A DNA stretch of 64,000 nt from Bacteroidota bacterium (GCA_025361565.1 JANYKN010000188.1:1-64000); one strand, 5' to 3'. Shown: positions 52,632 through 62,489, counted from the first letter of the stretch. The notes: generated from the letters alone by a model not told the origin. Numbers and translations: made by a program.

Positions 52632-53450
52632 TTATTTAAATGTCGTGGCGTTATTGTTTGTTGTGTTTTTAGTAATTTCATTAAATATGTAAAAATTAGT
52701 TGAACCATCAGGTTTACGGCCATAAGATTGAGTGGCTAAAGTAGTTGCAGCATAAACAAAATTATCGATAATGTCGCCTCCTGAATTTTCGAGCCAAATT
52801 TCCTCACCTGATTTACTTAAACCGAAATTACCCGAAATTGCCGGATCATCTACAACAATAGTAAAAAAACCTTGAGCAGTTATAATTGTTCCGTCAGGTA
52901 TTCTCAATTTCAAACTGGGATTGGCCTGGCCACCACTATCATAAAGTTTATAACCTCCAATATTTACATCGCTATTTGACGTATTATAAAGTTCAATCCA
53001 ATCGAAATCCGGAGTAAGACCCCATGACCAGACCTCATTCATGAAAATATAATTGGCTGTAGGAGCAACAGTATAAGTAGCTGGAGCTACTGAACCAGTT
53101 TCTGGTGCAAAAGCAACCAGGCCTGACAGATTAAGTGCTTCAACATAATACGACACAACACTTCCGGTGGCTTGTGCAGGAATTACTGCGCTATAATTAT
53201 CGCCGTTTGGTGTCATGTTTACTACGGTATAATTGCCACTTCCAACAGAATAATAAAGTTTTACAGTTGAAATGCCCTTTGCATCTGTTGCTGTTACAGT
53301 TATGGTAACTACTGTTGACGAGATTGGAGAAGTTGGGATCATGATTAGGTTTGTAATAACCGGGGGCTGATTGGTTGCATTATCTTTTTTACAACCGGCA
53401 AAAAACAAGGCTGTACTTACAATGAATATTAGTAAAATATTTTTCATCAT
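52632..53450 (-). CDS. Lamin-tail domain lipoprotein with Ig-like repeat
   Basis: The 272-residue protein has a lipoprotein signal (FFAGC, Cys near residue 19). An Ig-like or bacterial fibronectin-type domain with PPVITNLIMIPTSPISSTVV and VTVTATDAKGISTVKLYYSV follows (about 30-125). The C-terminal half is a lamin-tail domain: IFMNEVWSWGLTPDFDWIEL near 135, LYNTSNSDVNIGGYKLYDSG near 155, and GFFTIVVDDPAISG near 195. Surface-bound and of unknown function, it resembles lipoproteins found with secreted nucleases and CotH-like proteins. The MITE lies 12 bp beyond its stop. Confidence 0.85.
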   Translation of the reverse strand: MMKNILLIFIVSTALFFAGCKKDNATNQPPVITNLIMIPTSPISSTVVTITVTATDAKGISTVKLYYSVGSGNYTVVNMTPNGDNYSAVIPAQATGSVVSYYVEALNLSGLVAFAPETGSVAPATYTVAPTANYIFMNEVWSWGLTPDFDWIELYNTSNSDVNIGGYKLYDSGGQANPSLKLRIPDGTIITAQGFFTIVVDDPAISGNFGLSKSGEEIWLENSGGDIIDNFVYAATTLATQSYGRKPDGSTNFYIFNEITKNTTNNNATTFK

Positions 53451-53569
53451 TCAAAATTAAAAGGTTAAAATAAATGTAAAATAAGTCAAATTTATTCTAT
53501 AGAACTGAATTAATCTAATTATTTTTGAATTCGTTCATTTTTTTTGCGTATTCCTTAATTAATAATAAT

Positions 53570-53938
53570 ATGAATAAATATTTAATCAAGTTTGTAGTTT
53601 TTACTATCACAATATTAACTGCCAACTTACTAAGCGATTATGCAGGAAATTTTTTAACTTCCTTTAAATCACATTACAAACCTTTGGTTTTTACGATAAT
53701 TGGAATGGCTACTATTACAATAATTTTTTACCCTTTGTTTGAATATCTTGATAAATGGATAAACAAATTAACCAAGAAAGCGATTAGTAAAAGCAAATCA
53801 TTTACAGGTCAATATGTTGGACTTTTATTGTTTTTTTTAGTTTCAATGATAGTTTTAATATATTTTTATGTAAAAATGTGGTATGGAATCAATATTTTTC
53901 AATATTTGTTTAAAGGCAATTTTCTAAATCTCTTCTAA
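53570..53938 (+). CDS. Small hydrophobic membrane protein, hypothetical
   Basis: About 122 residues from the ATG at 53570 (an earlier alternative start has weak support). Three hydrophobic helices lie at about residues 5-28, 35-60 and 85-108, with a charged loop (KWINKLTKKAISKSKS) between the last two. No family was recognised. It probably sits in the inner membrane. The following gene starts 76 bp on and could share the transcript. Confidence 0.6.
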   Translation: MNKYLIKFVVFTITILTANLLSDYAGNFLTSFKSHYKPLVFTIIGMATITIIFYPLFEYLDKWINKLTKKAISKSKSFTGQYVGLLLFFLVSMIVLIYFYVKMWYGINIFQYLFKGNFLNLF

Positions 53939-54014
53939 GTTCAAATTTCTTATTTTTAAAAAGTTCAAATCATTTATAATTGAATTTAACTTTCAAACTA
54001 AAATCACTTTTAAT

Positions 54015-54398
54015 ATGGGCTATGTTCATAATTTATTGCTTTCGTTAGATCAACTTGCAAATACAATCTGTGGTGGAAATCCGGACAACACCATTTCGGC
54101 AAGAGTTGGCTATTTTTCGCTGGTAAACAGAAATTCCAGCAAATTCTATTGGAAATCGATCGAATCTATTATCAATTTCACCTATTGGCCGGTTGATGGA
54201 CCAAATCATTGCCAGCAGGCATTTGAAGCCGATCCCGAAGAAATTTTCAACGACAATAATGGAGATTTCTTCCGTGTGATTATGACATTGATAATCATTT
54301 GTGTATGTATTCCGGTAATTGTCATTTTGTATACAGGATATTTCATTGGAAGATTGTTCGGAATTAAGAAGAAAAAAATAGAGATTAGGGTAAATTAG
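54015..54398 (+). CDS. Small protein with phage-like LDQLANT domain and C-terminal membrane helix
   Basis: The 127-residue protein opens with LLLSLDQLANTICGGNPDNT and ISARVGYFSLV, a block recalled from small phage- and prophage-encoded proteins of unknown function (SLDQLANTLLGGYPDETLSAR type). GPNHCQQAFEADPEEIF continues it. The C-terminal 40 residues add a membrane helix (LIIICVCIPVIVILYTGYFI) not expected in that family, followed by a basic tail. Nothing else phage-like lies nearby. The family match is from memory. Confidence 0.6.
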   Translation: MGYVHNLLLSLDQLANTICGGNPDNTISARVGYFSLVNRNSSKFYWKSIESIINFTYWPVDGPNHCQQAFEADPEEIFNDNNGDFFRVIMTLIIICVCIPVIVILYTGYFIGRLFGIKKKKIEIRVN

Positions 54399-54557
54399 AA
54401 TATCTCCAAAATTAAAAATAATTCACCCTTCACTAGCAAAGGAAGGATCAGCAACTTGAAAAGGCTTTTGGGGAATTGATGAATGAGGTGAAATAATTAT
54501 AATAAATTTAGGGTGAATTTTTATAAAACTCACCCCTGAAAGATTGATCAAAGAAAT

Positions 54558-56159
54558 TTAGAACCCATTCAATTTCATAGTGACAGTTGGAATTAGCAAA
54601 AGCCAGGCTACAATTCCAATAAAAATCAAAAAAGGGATAATCCATTTTACCCATTTCCCGTATGGAATTTTTGCTATTCCCAACACTCCGATAAGTACAC
54701 CAGAAGTTGGCGCAATCATATCGGTAATACCTGCACCAAACTGAAATGCAGTAATTGTTGCCTGGCGCGACAAACCAATGATATCGGAAAACTGAGCCAT
54801 TATTGGTATAGTCAAAGCAGCTTTTGCCGAACCCGATGTAATAACTAAATTAAGCATAGACTGAAATGCATACATAATAGTAACAGCATCCATTTGCCCT
54901 GTGCCCTTTAAGGAATTTGAAAGCGAATATAGAATTGAATCTATAATTTGACCATCGTTTAAAATGGCAATAATACCACCTGCAAAACCAACCACCAAAG
55001 CTGCCGAAACAATGTCCTTAACGCCTTCAATAAAAAGTTTTGTAATCTGGCTCGAATTTTTTCCAGCCGCAAACCCAGATATCACGCCCATTGCAAAAAA
55101 CAAAGCGGCAATTTCCATAATGTACCAATCGTAAGCTAACACCCCTACGATTAAATAAAAAATTGTAAAAGCAAGTACATTTAGTATATAAAAATGTAAC
55201 GCTTTTCGTAATGTGATTAAACTGGTAACAGCATATAATCCGGCAAGAATTGGCATGATAGGTCCGGTAACAGTTGTTAGTCCAACTTTCATATTGGTTG
55301 ATGGAAATTTGACTGCATAAATCACCAAGACAATAAAGAGTATACCCGCAACAATCCAAGCTGATTTTGGAGTCGTATTTTTTACTTGTTCCACTTCGGC
55401 GACTCCCCTGTCGCGCCAATAGGAATCTTCTTCATACATAATTGATTTTTTGGGATTCTTTTTAACTCTTGCAGCATACCACAGAATAAAAGCAATTGCT
55501 AAAATGGTTAATATAATCCAACATACTATACGGTACTCAATCCCTGAAAACAACGGAACACTGGCCAATCCCTGCGCTATACCAATTGTAAATGGATTTA
55601 GAATTGCTCCAGCAAAACCGATATGAGCTGCAAAATAGCACAAACCAATTCCAACAAGAGAGTCGTAACCCATTGAAATTGACAACTGTACAAAAATAAT
55701 AGTGAAGGCTAATGTTTCTTCGCTCATTCCAAAAATTGCCCCAAAGGCACTAAATATTAACATAATAAAGGTTATAATAATATTATTTACCCCTAAAAGC
55801 CGAATGGGTTTCAATTTTTCAAACCTTTTTGTAAAACCAAGAAAAGAAAGAATTCCAATGTCAATGGCACGGGTATCGTTCATTATCCAAAAAGCGCCAC
55901 CAATCATAAGTACAAAAACAATGATGTGCGACATATTTACGAATCCTTTATAAAATGCTGAAAAAATTTGCCATGTTTGAGGCTGACTATCAGTATATTG
56001 AAAAGTGCCATTAACAATAACGGTGCGCTCAACACCGTTCACTTTTACAGTTTCTCTTTCATATTTTCCACCAGGAACTATCCATGTTAAAATTGCCGCT
56101 ATAATAACAATTGAAAATACAATAACTATATTGTGTGGAATCTTTAAATTCTTTAGCAT
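54558..56159 (-). CDS. YfcC family carrier protein (AbgT/C4-dicarboxylate-type)
   Basis: The 533-residue membrane protein has about 12-13 hydrophobic helices. The start IPHNIVIVFSIVIIAAILTW and IVPGGKYERETV, the FGMSEETLAFTIIFVQLSIS region near 145, and the inverted-repeat halves with GSAKAALTIPIMAQFSDIIG near 443 and APTSGVLIGVLGIAKIPYGK near 485 match the YfcC family. Members are thought to carry short-chain fatty acids, amino acids or dipeptides, driven by ions; the substrate here is unknown. The gene is single. Confidence 0.85.
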   Translation of the reverse strand: MLKNLKIPHNIVIVFSIVIIAAILTWIVPGGKYERETVKVNGVERTVIVNGTFQYTDSQPQTWQIFSAFYKGFVNMSHIIVFVLMIGGAFWIMNDTRAIDIGILSFLGFTKRFEKLKPIRLLGVNNIIITFIMLIFSAFGAIFGMSEETLAFTIIFVQLSISMGYDSLVGIGLCYFAAHIGFAGAILNPFTIGIAQGLASVPLFSGIEYRIVCWIILTILAIAFILWYAARVKKNPKKSIMYEEDSYWRDRGVAEVEQVKNTTPKSAWIVAGILFIVLVIYAVKFPSTNMKVGLTTVTGPIMPILAGLYAVTSLITLRKALHFYILNVLAFTIFYLIVGVLAYDWYIMEIAALFFAMGVISGFAAGKNSSQITKLFIEGVKDIVSAALVVGFAGGIIAILNDGQIIDSILYSLSNSLKGTGQMDAVTIMYAFQSMLNLVITSGSAKAALTIPIMAQFSDIIGLSRQATITAFQFGAGITDMIAPTSGVLIGVLGIAKIPYGKWVKWIIPFLIFIGIVAWLLLIPTVTMKLNGF

Positions 56160-56532
56160 AATGAAGGATATTTAAAATAAAAAATATGTGTAAAAATAAG
56201 GATTTTAATGAAATAAATGCCAATGGATAGAAGGTTTACCTGAGTTTTACCAAACTATACTGCAAATGCTAATGATACTCTCTGGTTTAATGACATAATC
56301 TTTTTATCTACAATTAGATACAAGAGAGTATAAATAATATTTTAAACTATTTTTAGTATATCTATCGAAAATTTAACCAATTTAATAACTTCCTTCTAAA
56401 ATATACATTTACACATAATACTGGTAATACCTATAACCTATATAAAAAATAATAAAAACAAATCGAAAAGTAAAATGCATTTCCAATTTATTGGTCAAAT
56501 TGCAAGTACTGATTACATCCGTTTAATTATAT
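56160..56532. other. Divergent intergenic region with promoter of the envelope operon
   Basis: About 370 bp of AT-rich sequence between divergent genes. TATATTTG at 56528-56535, 28 bp before the preferred ATG of the next gene, matches the TAnnTTTG consensus. No coding frame or RNA gene is seen. Confidence 0.5.
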
Positions 56533-56562
56533 TTGCGAAATTTTGTTTTATTCCATGTGCTA

Positions 56563-57240
56563 ATGAAATTGTCGAAATTAAAATTAATTGTATCTTTTTG
56601 TGGTATCGTAACTTTAACATCATGTTTTGAAATTATAGAAGAAGTAAACCTGAACGATGATGGTTCTGGTTCATTTTGCTATACCATCAATTTGAGTCAG
56701 AGTAAGTTAAATCTCAACTCCATGTTTTTGCTCGATAGCATTAATGGCAGGCCAATGCCAAAAAAGGAAAATCTTCAAGCATCACTTGATAAAGTTGAAA
56801 AAGCACTTATCGAAGACAAGGAAATTTCGAACGTACTTATCAAAAAAAACTGGGAAGATTATATTTTTTCAGTTAGTGGAAATTTTGTTAATGTAGAGGC
56901 CCTGAATAAGGCCATTAACAAAATCAATACATTGTTTAATCAGAATGAAAAGTACAATCCTGTTATTCAGGATAATTATAGGTTTGCAGATAAAATATTT
57001 ACCAGATTATATACTTATAATTTGATTAATGAATACAATTCAATGCCCGAAAAGGACAAAGCTATTTTTAATAATGCCAAATATACAACCATATACCGAT
57101 TCCTTAATCCTATTGGAAACTATTCGAACCACGATGCCATGAAATCGAAAAACGGAAAAGCTATCATGCTAAAAGTGGATGTTAAAGATTTATTGACCAA
57201 TAATAAAACCTTAAAAAACAGTATTAATTTAAAACAATAA
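56563..57240 (+). CDS. Lipoprotein, hypothetical, first gene of a three-gene operon
   Basis: About 225 residues from the ATG at 56563, chosen since an upstream start would lie on the promoter. The lipoprotein signal LIVSFCGIVTLTSC is clear. The mature part EIIEEVNLNDDGSGSFCYTI has a calcium-like DDGSG turn followed by beta and helical segments. No family was recognised for certain. It is followed 12 bp later by the 57253 gene, so the three genes to 60707 form one operon of envelope proteins. Confidence 0.7.
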   Translation: MKLSKLKLIVSFCGIVTLTSCFEIIEEVNLNDDGSGSFCYTINLSQSKLNLNSMFLLDSINGRPMPKKENLQASLDKVEKALIEDKEISNVLIKKNWEDYIFSVSGNFVNVEALNKAINKINTLFNQNEKYNPVIQDNYRFADKIFTRLYTYNLINEYNSMPEKDKAIFNNAKYTTIYRFLNPIGNYSNHDAMKSKNGKAIMLKVDVKDLLTNNKTLKNSINLKQ

Positions 57241-57252
57241 AGAACCAAGCTT

Positions 57253-59241
57253 ATGAAATCACTCAAACTATTTATTTACTTATTTGCCATGTTTATAGAG
57301 ATATCTGCCGGCCATGCTCAGGATATCATAAACCTTATTCCTAATCAAACTACTTTTGTTGGAGTTTTAAATATGAGCCAAATAAACACAAAGGCAAAAT
57401 TTGACGAGTTAATTAAACTTCCTCTTTTTGATAAAATTGACAATGAAATTGGAAAAAATCTGTTCAATGATTATACAAGTGAGGATAAAACCAGTTATCT
57501 GGATTTACAACAACATGGTATTAGCAAAACCGGCAAAACATATTTCTATGTAAATAATTCAGGCAATTTATACTATGGAGCACTGGTATTTGCGATAGAA
57601 GACCAGGCAAAATTTGCACATTTTGCTGAATTATTAAACGGAACTTCTGATAGCCTGCAAATAATAACTGCCGATACATATAAATACATAAAAAAGAATA
57701 AAATTACAATTGTATGGAATTCAAAGTCAGCGGCTATTTTTGGAGCTTCCGTTTTGCCTTCCTTCAAAGATTCTGTAAAAAATAGTATTCTATATCCACC
57801 GGCAAATTATATTGCAGACACCACAGTTTCTGTAACGACAGATCAACCCATCAACGATGAAGTTGTTAATGACCAAACTTCAACCGAAACACCCGATTAT
57901 AATGAAAATAATACCAATGAATATCCAGTTGAGGATACAACCAGTGCATATAACTATTATAATGATTATGCAGTTACAGATTCTACAAATGCATATGATT
58001 ATAACACCAATTACACTGACCCATACAACGATGCTTATGTTAAATCAAATGCAATCTGTGATAGCATCGAAAATGCATGGTGCATAGCAAATGCAGGCAT
58101 TATTTTACAAGATAAAGGAACGAACTCATTGGCAGCCAACACAGAATTTTCGGAATATCTAAAAAGCAGCCCAGATGCGGCATTGATGTTTGATTATGGG
58201 CAATTTATCGATATGTCAACGAATTCTATCTCACAGTATGGAATGTATAGCCTGAGCAGTATACCTCTTGAATATATAAAAGGCTTTTACAAAGGTTTGA
58301 AAATGTATGCCAAAGTAGAACTTAATAGTGATGATGTCAGGTTTGCAATGGACATGAAACATACCGATAAGATAAATGAAATTTACAAAGAAGTAAAGAA
58401 AACCAAAATTTCGAAAAACTTCCTCAAATACATGGATAAAGATTTGATGGGATATTATGCGGTGGGTATTGATATTGAAGGATTGGCCAAAGGTTTTGGC
58501 AGTACACTTAAAAAGGTATATCCTGAAGTTCCAAAATATGGAAAAATTGCAAGTTCTGCAATGGATGTGCTTGATATTATAATTGACGAACAAGCTATTT
58601 ACAAAGTATTTACAGGTGATATGGTTTTCGCAGTAAACGGAGTTAAACCTGTTGAAGTAATTCATAAAACTTACGATTACGATGAAAACTATAATATGAC
58701 TGAGCGAATGGACACTTCCATGCAAATGCAGCCCGAAATATTGCTAATGCTTGGTGTTGGTAATGTTGCAGATGTGACCAAAATATTGAAATTGCTTATT
58801 AGCTTGGACGCATTAAAACAAGAGGGCGATTTATACGAACTGTCATATCGGAATTCTGATTTACCAGTTTATTTGAAAATTCAGGATGATATTTTATTTA
58901 TCAGCAATAACAAAAATTTTGTCGAAAAACCTGAAATTTTGGCTAAGGATAAGCTATTAGGCAAAGAACATACTAAAATGTTTAACGAAAACAGTTATAT
59001 TGCTTATGCAAACACCTCAAAAATTGCCCAATATTTTGCAAAACAAGGCAAGTCGGAAGACGACAAAATATTGACAGAAGCAGCTGAATTGTTTTCCAGT
59101 ATAAAAATGCTAGGTAAGAGTAAAAACGGTTATTCGAGCGCCAGCTGCGTATTCGAACTTTCAAAAACTGATGACAACTCCTTGGTTGATATTTTAAAAT
59201 TTATAAACAATTTATATATTGCAAAAGGTAAAAAACTTTGA
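57253..59241 (+). CDS. Large exported protein (DUF4836-like), hypothetical
   Basis: The 662-residue protein has a signal peptide ending near GHAQD. Residues 25-180 resemble the repeated module of DUF4836-like Bacteroidota proteins (LIPNQTTFVGVLNMSQINTK, IEDQAKFAHFAELLNG). An Asn-, Thr- and Tyr-rich stretch (about 195-260, with NENNTNEYPVEDTTSAYNYY) is low-complexity and probably a flexible linker. A second folded half follows to the end. Function is unknown; periplasmic or outer-membrane location is likely. Its stop overlaps the TTG start of the next gene. Confidence 0.7.
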   Translation: MKSLKLFIYLFAMFIEISAGHAQDIINLIPNQTTFVGVLNMSQINTKAKFDELIKLPLFDKIDNEIGKNLFNDYTSEDKTSYLDLQQHGISKTGKTYFYVNNSGNLYYGALVFAIEDQAKFAHFAELLNGTSDSLQIITADTYKYIKKNKITIVWNSKSAAIFGASVLPSFKDSVKNSILYPPANYIADTTVSVTTDQPINDEVVNDQTSTETPDYNENNTNEYPVEDTTSAYNYYNDYAVTDSTNAYDYNTNYTDPYNDAYVKSNAICDSIENAWCIANAGIILQDKGTNSLAANTEFSEYLKSSPDAALMFDYGQFIDMSTNSISQYGMYSLSSIPLEYIKGFYKGLKMYAKVELNSDDVRFAMDMKHTDKINEIYKEVKKTKISKNFLKYMDKDLMGYYAVGIDIEGLAKGFGSTLKKVYPEVPKYGKIASSAMDVLDIIIDEQAIYKVFTGDMVFAVNGVKPVEVIHKTYDYDENYNMTERMDTSMQMQPEILLMLGVGNVADVTKILKLLISLDALKQEGDLYELSYRNSDLPVYLKIQDDILFISNNKNFVEKPEILAKDKLLGKEHTKMFNENSYIAYANTSKIAQYFAKQGKSEDDKILTEAAELFSSIKMLGKSKNGYSSASCVFELSKTDDNSLVDILKFINNLYIAKGKKL

Positions 59242-60707
59242 TTAGAAAATTTATCATTATCGTAATTATTGCAGCAGTTTTAGCAGTATCTGCTGCAATA
59301 TTTTTTTTCTTTTTCAAGAAGGGAGATGATGGCATTCTTTACAAAATACCAAATCAAGCTACTTCTGTTTTAATCGTCGATGTTCCAAACTTGGGTAAAA
59401 AACTTTTTATTAATGATTTAGGAAAAGAGAATAAAAGCAGTGCTGAACTTGCTAAGTCAATCCCTGATTCACTGGCAGGCATAAATTGGAACAATAGCGG
59501 ACTGAATTTTCTAGACAAACTTGTTCTTTTTACAATAGAAGATACAATTTCCAACACTGTTCATATCCATTTTATTCTTCCAATCTCTGATGTAAAATTG
59601 TTTAAAATTTTTATTAACGAACTTGCAGGAAAATTTAAAAGTGTTATTGAAAAAAAAGAAGATATCCATGTTGCTTATTACAAACCATTGGGTATTTTGC
59701 TCGCATGGAACAGCAATTATATTTCAGGAATGAAAACTTCCGAAAACAACGCAACGAACACATATATTTTAAAAAAAATACTATCGACAAATAAAGAACA
59801 ATCCATTATGTCGGATTTCAGTTTTGCCGAAAACCAGAGCAAAGACTACGATGCGCTTTTTTATTCCAAACCCTATCACAACAACCCTTTTAAGAACCTT
59901 GAAATTTTAAATTCGAATATAGATTGCTTGACTTCAATTATCCATTTTAATAATGGTGTGCTGGAAATAAAAACGGAACTAAAAACAAAAAAAGAAAGTT
60001 TGCTCGATAAGATTTTCATTAGCAACAATAATGAATTTATCAGTTTGGCAAATACAGATAGTAGTTTGATTAATATTTTAATGAAAGTTGAACCCAATGC
60101 TTTTACACAGATTTACAACCAATATAAAGGAATAAATTTCACTGAAAGCAGTTTTCCATACCTCAAAGCATGGAATGGCAAACTCAGTTTCACGATGAAT
60201 GGAATTAGAACTATTGAAAATGAATTTATTACGTACGAATTTGACGATAATTTCAATAAAATAGAAACTAAGAAAATAAAAAAGGACAATATTTGGGATA
60301 TCCAGGCTATTGCCGGTATTGACGAAATTAAATTTGATTCTCTGTTAAAACTAAATCCGCTCACAAAAATAGGAAAAGACACTTTACTTTTTAAAGGTGC
60401 AAATTATGTTTTCAAAAAAACAGGCTCATGTTTCTTAACCTACAACCAAAAACTTGAAAGACCAACTTGTAAAAATCTAACAAGCAACAACAACATTTTT
60501 ATTGAAGTGGATTATCAAAAACTAATTCCATTGCTGGGAGAATTTGGAATAAAAATGGAAAACAAATGGTTGAAAAATATTCCTTTATCTAAATTCAGTT
60601 TGACTTTGAACAATTCGGAAAAAACGATTCTGACCAGTAATTTTTATTTTAAAGATAAAAATAAAAATTCGTTGTTTGCTATAGCAGAAGGTTTTGTCGA
60701 AAAGTGA
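59238..60707 (+). CDS. Membrane-anchored DUF4836-like protein, hypothetical
   Basis: The 489-residue protein starts at TTG (59238), overlapping the previous stop by 4 bp, which favours coupled translation. An N-terminal membrane helix (RKFIIIVIIAAVLAVSAAIF) is followed by KIPNQATSVLIVDVPNLGKK, which resembles the start of the mature part of the preceding protein. The two look like distant paralogues. The rest is beta/alpha with no catalytic motif seen. It should be anchored in the inner membrane and face the periplasm. It ends the operon. Confidence 0.68.
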   Translation: MIRKFIIIVIIAAVLAVSAAIFFFFFKKGDDGILYKIPNQATSVLIVDVPNLGKKLFINDLGKENKSSAELAKSIPDSLAGINWNNSGLNFLDKLVLFTIEDTISNTVHIHFILPISDVKLFKIFINELAGKFKSVIEKKEDIHVAYYKPLGILLAWNSNYISGMKTSENNATNTYILKKILSTNKEQSIMSDFSFAENQSKDYDALFYSKPYHNNPFKNLEILNSNIDCLTSIIHFNNGVLEIKTELKTKKESLLDKIFISNNNEFISLANTDSSLINILMKVEPNAFTQIYNQYKGINFTESSFPYLKAWNGKLSFTMNGIRTIENEFITYEFDDNFNKIETKKIKKDNIWDIQAIAGIDEIKFDSLLKLNPLTKIGKDTLLFKGANYVFKKTGSCFLTYNQKLERPTCKNLTSNNNIFIEVDYQKLIPLLGEFGIKMENKWLKNIPLSKFSLTLNNSEKTILTSNFYFKDKNKNSLFAIAEGFVEK

Positions 60708-60799
60708 GGGTGGTTTGGATATTTTTCTATTGCTTTTTTTAAATTTTATACACAGAAATAAGTTAGATAAAAATTCGTACCTTTGTTAAAAATAGAACA

Positions 60800-61060
60800 A
60801 TGCCTGAAATAAGTAGATTTTTTGGTATATTCATCACACTTAACTTTAATGATCACAATCCACCGCATTTCCATGCAAGATATGGTGACTTTAACGGATC
60901 TTTTGAAATTCAAACAGGCGAAATGATTGAAGGAGATCTACCTAGAACTGCAAAAAAGCTTGTTCGAACGTGGGCTTCGCTGCATAGAATTGAATTAATG
61001 GAAAATTGGAATTTAATTAAACAAGGACAAAATCCAATAAACATAACACCTTTGGAATAA
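60800..61060 (+). CDS. DUF4160 domain protein
   Basis: The 86-residue protein matches DUF4160: MPEISRFFGIFITLNFNDHN then PPHFHARYGDFNGSFEI, with the conserved His-x-x-Pro-Pro-His-x-His block, and LVRTWASLHRIELMENWNLI at the end. It almost always occurs next to a DUF2442 gene, as here (stop and next start overlap by one base). Such pairs are suspected toxin-antitoxin or regulatory modules; no activity is established. Confidence 0.9.
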   Translation: MPEISRFFGIFITLNFNDHNPPHFHARYGDFNGSFEIQTGEMIEGDLPRTAKKLVRTWASLHRIELMENWNLIKQGQNPINITPLE

Positions 61061-61407
61061 TGAAACTGATCAAAATTATAAAAATACGCCACATTAAAGG
61101 CTACATTTTGGAACTGGAGTTCAGCGACAATTGTATTAAACAATTTGACTTTTCGCAACTTATTACATTTGAGGGCATTGCAGGACAATTAGCCAATATT
61201 GACTATTTTAAAAATGTGGGTATTATAAATAATGGCAGAGCTTTTAGTTGGGAAAATGGTTATGACTGTTGCGCTGATTGGGCAAGATATTTTGCCAAGG
61301 ATTTGAGTAACGAGTGGAAAGATTACGATGACAATACCAATTTAAACCAACGGATGAAAATTACCCAGAATAAAATGCAACAAACTAAAAATACAATTAC
61401 TGTTTGA
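61060..61407 (+). CDS. DUF2442 domain protein
   Basis: The 115-residue protein carries DUF2442: IRHIKGYILELEFSDNCIKQ, FDFSQLITFEGIAG near residue 27, and GRAFSWENGYDCCADWARYF near 63, which hold the family's Phe-Trp-x-Asn-Gly-x-Asp core. It starts within the stop codon of the DUF4160 gene (TAATG), so the two are coupled. A C-terminal Asn- and Lys-rich tail extends past the domain. Confidence 0.88.
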   Translation: MKLIKIIKIRHIKGYILELEFSDNCIKQFDFSQLITFEGIAGQLANIDYFKNVGIINNGRAFSWENGYDCCADWARYFAKDLSNEWKDYDDNTNLNQRMKITQNKMQQTKNTITV

Positions 61408-61496
61408 AACTAACTTTAAAATATTTGTATAGAAAAAAACACAACTATAGGCAAAATTAAAACAGTTTTTTTTTTACTTATTACCTTTTGCTTTAT

Positions 61497-62489
61497 TCAT
61501 TCAACTTCTTTAAAAACCCTTTCACAAATCTCTACAATCCTATTTTCATCAATATCATTCATGCACTTAAAATGCTTTTGGGGGCATTGGCTAAAACCTA
61601 TTTTTGTACAAGGTCGACAATTAAGTCCTTTCACTTCAATGATTTCTGAACCTTTTCCACTCATATAAGGATACATTCCAAATTCGGGAATGGTATTGCC
61701 CCAAACAGAAATGATTTGTTTTTTGAAAGCAGCAGCAATATGCATCAATCCAGTATCATGCGAAATGATTATTCTTGCTTGTTTTACCAAGGACGCGGAT
61801 TGGTTTAAACTGAATTTTCCACAAGCATTGTAAATATTATCACCAATTGCATTTTTCACTTTTTCAGCAACAATTGAGTCGTTTTTATCGCCAAGTAGCA
61901 TGACTGGATTATTCAATTTCCGGCAAATCGAAATTATTTTTTCGTCGGGTAATCGTTTCGTGGCATGTTGTGCACCAATGGCGAAAGCAATATAGTCGTT
62001 TCTAAAATTATCAGGCAATGTATTGATATCTACTTCATCCTTGGCCGGAATAAAAAAATCGAGGCCTTTGTTATCATTTTCATCAATATAAAACCTGATT
62101 GGTTCCATATATCGGTCAACAATGTGAATATTTGGTAATTTATTTTTTTTGAAATTGACCATCAACCATTTTTCCCAATTCAGTTTATTAAACTTAAATG
62201 AAACATTGTGTAATTTTAATTTCACCCTCGAAGTTCGCATATTATTATGTAAATCAATCACATAATGAAAATGTTCCTGACGAAGTTCATCAATTAATTC
62301 GCTAAATGATTTATCGAGTGTGTGTATTTTATCAATATAAGGATTTTGCTCAACTATTCCAACGTATTGCTTTTTAGTCAGAAAATGAACTTCGGCTTCT
62401 TCACATTGTTGTTTAAGATTGCGAATTACTGGGGTTGTAAGCACAATATCACCAATAGAACTAAACCTGATAATTAGAAATTTAACCAC
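61497..62489 (-). CDS. Glycosyltransferase family 9 (heptosyltransferase-like)
   Basis: The 330-residue protein matches GT9, the ADP-heptose:LPS heptosyltransferase family. FLIIRFSSIGDIVLTTPVIR at the start is diagnostic. YVIDLHNNMRTSRVKL near residue 97, FAIGAQHATKRLP near 172, and ISHDTGLMHIAAAFKKQIIS near 240, with the sugar-nucleotide His-Asp and Gly residues, complete it. LNCRPCTKIGFSQCPQKHFKC near 290 is the typical Cys-rich tail. It should add a sugar to the lipopolysaccharide core or another glycan at the inner membrane. Confidence 0.92.
   Translation of the reverse strand: MVKFLIIRFSSIGDIVLTTPVIRNLKQQCEEAEVHFLTKKQYVGIVEQNPYIDKIHTLDKSFSELIDELRQEHFHYVIDLHNNMRTSRVKLKLHNVSFKFNKLNWEKWLMVNFKKNKLPNIHIVDRYMEPIRFYIDENDNKGLDFFIPAKDEVDINTLPDNFRNDYIAFAIGAQHATKRLPDEKIISICRKLNNPVMLLGDKNDSIVAEKVKNAIGDNIYNACGKFSLNQSASLVKQARIIISHDTGLMHIAAAFKKQIISVWGNTIPEFGMYPYMSGKGSEIIEVKGLNCRPCTKIGFSQCPQKHFKCMNDIDENRIVEICERVFKEVE

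Noticed and set aside
54558-60707. Type VI or polymorphic toxin island around the SMI1/KNR4 gene
   Set aside because: No Rhs, VgrG, PAAR or toxin domain found nearby; the SMI1/KNR4 gene stands alone.
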